From assembly GCA_031268685.1 (NCBI GenBank), contig JAIRWW010000248.1:1-7689 (forward strand): 7,689 nucleotides of DNA, given 5' to 3'. The stretch is from Azoarcus sp. (GTDB lineage Bacteria; Pseudomonadota; Gammaproteobacteria; Burkholderiales; Rhodocyclaceae). This document shows positions 5,774 through 7,689 of the stretch, in pieces; positions within the stretch are counted from its first letter, which is position 1; each line of letters opens with the position of its first letter. The position numbers were made by a program, and so were the translations under genes. Under the pieces are notes generated by a model. It was not told the origin of the DNA and searched no databases. It saw nothing but the letters and a program-made list of their open reading frames with translations.

Positions 5774-6718
5774 ATGCGCCAAGGCATCAAACATATTCGT
5801 GCATTTCTCGCTATTGCACGCTTGGGCAGTTTTACGCAGTCGTCACTTGAATTACATGTCTCCCAACCCGCTTTAACGGTTCAAATCAAACAACTGGAAG
5901 AGTCTTTGGGGGTACGCTTGTTTGATCGCAACAAACGGCAAGTCGTACTCACGAAAATGGGGCGGAATCTGTTGCCGCTCCTGGAGCGTGTACTCATAGA
6001 CACAGAGTCGGTACTGAGAGTCAGCCGCAACATGGCCTGTATAAAATGCGGCTCGGTGACGATGGCGGTCTTGCCCACTGTCGCGGCCAGCCTGCTGCCG
6101 GCAGCTATCCGGCGCTTCGCCGCAATGTATCCCGACGTCAAGATAAGCGTCATAGACGCTATTGCAGAACGCATCCTGCACGCGGTGAAGTCGGAAGAAG
6201 TGGACTTCGGCATCGGCAGCCAGTTGGGGCCGGACAAGGACATCGAGTTTGAAGACTTGCTGCTCGACCGTCTGGGCGTATTCTTTCTGGATGACCATCC
6301 CCTGGCTGGCCGTTCGCGCTTGATGCTGCGGGATATCCTTGCTTATCCGCTGATAATTCCGTGCCGCGGGACTAGTGTCCGGACTTTATTCGACCGTGCC
6401 GTAGAAAAAGCGGCGCTGGAATTCAACCTGAGCTGCGAGTCCGTTTACCTGTCCACGGCCATTGGCATGGTGCGCGCGGGCCTGGGAATTTCCATCCTGC
6501 CGGAAGCGGCAATGCACGCGGCTGCCTGCGAAGGCATGCGCATGACGGCCATCAGCGATCCTGATCTCGTCCGCAGAATTTGCATAATCCGCAAGCGAAA
6601 CCGCTCGCTGTCGCCGGCAGCCGAGTGTTTTGTGAATGAGTTGAGAGAGGTATTCAGCATGCCTGCGGCGTATTTCAGCAGCGCCGCCATTCCGCCGCGG
6701 CCTTCCCCTGAAGAATAA
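5774..6718 (+). CDS. LysR-type transcriptional regulator
   Basis: 314 residues. An N-terminal winged helix-turn-helix covers about residues 5-62 (IRAFLAIARLGSFTQSS, then VSQPALTVQIKQLEESLG and LFDRNKRQVVLT), followed by a linker helix and a two-lobed effector-binding domain from about 90 with typical LysR segments: AVLPTVAASLLP, VDFGIGSQ, DHPLAG, LIIPCRGTSVRTL and IGMVRAGLGISILPE. It is encoded divergently from the operon, so it most likely activates it in response to the transported acid and may repress itself. The ATG at 5774 begins right before the helix-turn-helix, but no Shine-Dalgarno is visible upstream (ccggtttattt), in contrast to the operon genes. Two stop codons in a row (TAA TAG) end it. 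The last dozen residues are Pro/Ala-rich and probably disordered. The effector is unknown. Confidence 0.92.
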   Translation: MRQGIKHIRAFLAIARLGSFTQSSLELHVSQPALTVQIKQLEESLGVRLFDRNKRQVVLTKMGRNLLPLLERVLIDTESVLRVSRNMACIKCGSVTMAVLPTVAASLLPAAIRRFAAMYPDVKISVIDAIAERILHAVKSEEVDFGIGSQLGPDKDIEFEDLLLDRLGVFFLDDHPLAGRSRLMLRDILAYPLIIPCRGTSVRTLFDRAVEKAALEFNLSCESVYLSTAIGMVRAGLGISILPEAAMHAAACEGMRMTAISDPDLVRRICIIRKRNRSLSPAAECFVNELREVFSMPAAYFSSAAIPPRPSPEE

Positions 6719-6970
6719 TAGCGCCTGACGCGGCGTGGAAACCGGAGCGCCGTTTTCATGCACGGACAGCTTCAGCCTTGGATACTGAAATGGCCGGGCT
6801 TTTTACCAAAAAGAACCGCCAGGGCAGCGGAAAGAAGAATCATGGAAAGCTGAGTGAAGTTCAGAAAGCTGGTTTTTTATTTGTTTGCCAGGATGATGAT
6901 ACGGCAGAGATGGAGCGTTTTTCTCGCACAAGCGGCGCTTTCTTCAGCAGCCTGACGGGCTTTTCCATAA
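6719..6970. other. Stretch with no confident gene between LysR and the 21-bp repeat
   Basis: Besides the weak terminator, this has a small stem (CTGA 6850-6853 with TCAG 6861-6864) followed by a six-T tract at 6873-6878. A 70-residue plus-strand frame (6778-6990) needs a TTG start and resembles nothing I recognise. The 21-bp periodicity fades out leftward through about 6929-6970. Confidence 0.6.
6731..6756 (+). terminator. Possible weak intrinsic terminator after the LysR gene
   Basis: CGGCG at 6731-6735 can pair with CGCCG at 6748-6752, directly followed by TTTT. The stem is only 5 bp with a 12-base loop, so it is weak; its position 12 bases past the stop is the main support. Confidence 0.35.
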
Positions 6971-7263
6971 TACTTGTCGTTCTTTCCTGAACAGACGACG
7001 TTTTTTCTTTGTGACAGGTTTGCCTTTCTAAAAGCGAGGATGTTCTTTCTTTGAGACAGGATGTGCTCACTCATAGCGAGAAAGTTCTCTCCCAAAACGA
7101 GGATTTTCTTTCTCGGAGCGAAAAAATCGCTTCTCTGAGCGAGGACGTCAGCTCTTAAAGCGAGGACGTCGGCTCTCGGAGCGAGAATATCGACTCTCAG
7201 GGCCAGGGTGTCAGCTCCAAGAGCAAGGATGTCCGCGCCTGGAGCAAGGATATTCTCTCTCAA
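6877..7263 (-). CDS. Possible heptapeptide-repeat protein (doubtful)
   Basis: 128 residues if begun at the TTG at 7263; the frame is open from just after a TAG at 7297-7299. It reads through all 14 copies of the 21-bp repeat as heptads such as ALRADVLAQRSDFFAPR, with Arg, Asp/Asn, Ile/Val, Leu and Ala recurring, then loses the pattern and ends in a basic, Cys-containing tail. There is no ATG and only a poor GGGA upstream. The lack of indels and stops over the array favours coding, yet the plus strand gives similarly regular heptads (SEDVLSL) broken by TGA at 7011 and TAA at 7156, so openness may just reflect the repeat unit. I do not recognise the protein. It lies downstream of, and in the same direction as, the Rpn-like gene. 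Confidence 0.3.
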   Translation of the reverse strand: MRENILAPGADILALGADTLALRVDILAPRADVLALRADVLAQRSDFFAPRKKILVLGENFLAMSEHILSQRKNILAFRKANLSQRKNVVCSGKNDKYYGKARQAAEESAACARKTLHLCRIIILANK

Positions 7264-7264
7264 T
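6971..7264. repeat. 21-bp tandem repeat array, 14 in-phase degenerate copies
   Basis: Units start every 21 bases at 6971, 6992, 7013, 7034 and so on to 7244, with no insertion or deletion. The conserved part is close to gcgaggatgttctctct on the plus strand. The best copies are 7034, 7139, 7160 and 7244; the two leftmost are diverged, and a further degraded unit may lie at 7265-7285. Left copies are T-rich (ttctttcttt), right copies GC-richer. As 21 is a multiple of 3, every frame reads as heptapeptides: about x-R-A-D-V-L-A on the minus strand, S-E-D-V-L-S-x on the plus strand. Confidence 0.92.
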
Positions 7265-7441
7265 GAGTAAATATCCCTTTCAGGCGCGCGAATTCGCTAC
7301 CCCGGCATGGCGCAAGGCTTGCTGGACTTGCCTGCGGCCGCATTCATTGTTGAGCGAGGCTCGCAATTCTTTCAGGACTGCCAGCCTCTCATCAAGCTGG
7401 GCAAAGCCGCGCCCGGCGACCTGAAGCTTCAGAATGGCTTG
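7265..7441. other. Spacer between the 21-bp repeat and the Rpn-like gene
   Basis: No gene with a proper start is seen. On the minus strand, the frame of the Rpn-like gene stays open for 53 codons after its stop (7441 to 7283), then meets TGA at 7280-7282. The peptide is helix-like (AQLDERLAVLKELRASLN) but has no ATG. See findings. Confidence 0.5.
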
Positions 7442-7689
7442 TCAATGCATGTTTGGCGGCGCGCCCAGTACGCCCGTCAGGCTTGCCGCGTCCAGCACAT
7501 TATCTGTCCAGATTTCCAGCTGAGCGGCATCGGCTTGGCGCAGACGCGCCAACGCCCACTCCGGCAAAGGGCCAAAACGGCGCGCCAACAGGCGAGAGAG
7601 AACAGATGCCTCGCCTTCCACACGACCTCTTTCCAGCCCTTTTTCCAACCCCTTTTCCAACCCATCTTTCAGCCCCTTTTCCAGCCCCT
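7442..7689 (-). CDS. DUF4351 / Rpn-family putative nuclease, C-terminal end (truncated by window edge)
   Basis: 82 residues are visible, and the frame stays open to the right edge, so the N-terminal part, where the PD-(D/E)XK nuclease domain would be, is outside the window. The visible part starts with Gly-Leu-Glu-Lys repeats (GLEKGLKDGLEKGLEKGLER), then GRVEGEASVLSRLLARRFGPLP and a helical end, RLRQADAAQLEIWTDNVLDA, closing with SLTGVLG. This is the typical DUF4351 tail: a charged repeat linker, Leu-rich RLLxRRFG, then W-x-D-x-x-LDA. Rpn proteins (RpnA and relatives of E. coli) are recombination-promoting DNA endonucleases once annotated as transposases; they are common in many scattered copies. 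A TTG at 7660 should not be taken as the start, as the repeat continues upstream of it. Family assignment rests on the C-terminal domain only. Confidence 0.7.
   Translation of the reverse strand, partial: GLEKGLKDGLEKGLEKGLERGRVEGEASVLSRLLARRFGPLPEWALARLRQADAAQLEIWTDNVLDAASLTGVLGAPPNMH
7622..7689 (-). repeat. 12-bp coding repeat (Gly-Leu-Glu-Lys)
   Basis: On the minus strand the unit is close to GGGTTGGAAAAG, repeated about five times with point differences (one unit reads GGGCTGAAAGAT). It encodes the GLEK linker of the Rpn-like protein and continues to the window edge, so the full copy number is unknown. Confidence 0.8.

Noticed and set aside
6778..6990. Plus-strand frame of 70 residues after the LysR gene
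   Set aside because: TTG start, no convincing ribosome binding site, and its end lies in the 21-bp repeat zone; no similarity recognised.
6861..7070. Second minus-strand frame through the repeat (KERTSS-type heptads)
   Set aside because: Covers only part of the array; an expected by-product of a 21-bp period in another frame.
6971..7285. CRISPR array
   Set aside because: Repeats are directly adjoining 21-mers with graded divergence and no unique spacers, and there are no cas genes nearby.

Overview
The window looks like chromosomal DNA from a moderately GC-rich proteobacterium, most likely a betaproteobacterium. The grounds are a PilR-type regulator, an AtoD/AtoA-type CoA-transferase, a CitMHS transporter, an AtuA-family protein, and an intergenic palindrome of the kind common in such genomes (core CCGTTCGGGCTGAGCCTGTC). 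The exact taxon cannot be fixed from the sequence alone.

Layout. (1) Positions 1-885, plus strand: the 3' part of a sigma54-dependent activator that closely resembles PilR of the type IV pilus two-component system. Its receiver/N-terminal part lies outside the window. (2) 886-1295: a gene-free gap between convergent genes, holding a hairpin, a partial and a complete copy of a palindromic repeat, a 27-bp direct tandem repeat and an 11-base C tract. (3) 5608 down to 1296, minus strand: a tight five-gene operon read in the order CitMHS-family transporter, AtuA-like (DUF1446) protein, small AtuA C-terminal-domain protein, CoA-transferase alpha subunit (AtoD-like), CoA-transferase beta subunit (AtoA-like). 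The genes are 16 bp apart, overlapping by 4, 1 bp apart and overlapping by 8, and four of the five have a strong Shine-Dalgarno exactly 7 nt from the start. (4) 5609-5773: the divergent promoter region with a perfect 12-bp palindrome. (5) 5774-6718, plus strand: the divergent LysR-type regulator, probably controlling the operon. (6) 6719-7441: a low-confidence region dominated by a 21-bp tandem repeat (14 clear copies, 6971-7264) that keeps perfect phase and can be read as heptapeptides. (7) 7442-7689, minus strand: the C-terminal end of a DUF4351/Rpn-family (PD-(D/E)XK recombination-promoting nuclease) protein with Gly-Leu-Glu-Lys repeats, running off the right edge.

How the genes may work together. 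The LysR protein senses a carboxylic acid and switches on the operon. The CitMHS carrier imports a citrate-like acid, probably as a metal complex. The AtoDA-type transferase makes the CoA ester. The two AtuA-derived proteins, which are one polypeptide in Pseudomonas AtuA, act on it. No citrate lyase, thiolase or known HMG-CoA lyase is present in the window. A CoA-ester route for citrate or another 3-hydroxy-3-substituted glutarate, with the AtuA pair supplying an uncharacterised step, is the most interesting hypothesis here, and it is inference.
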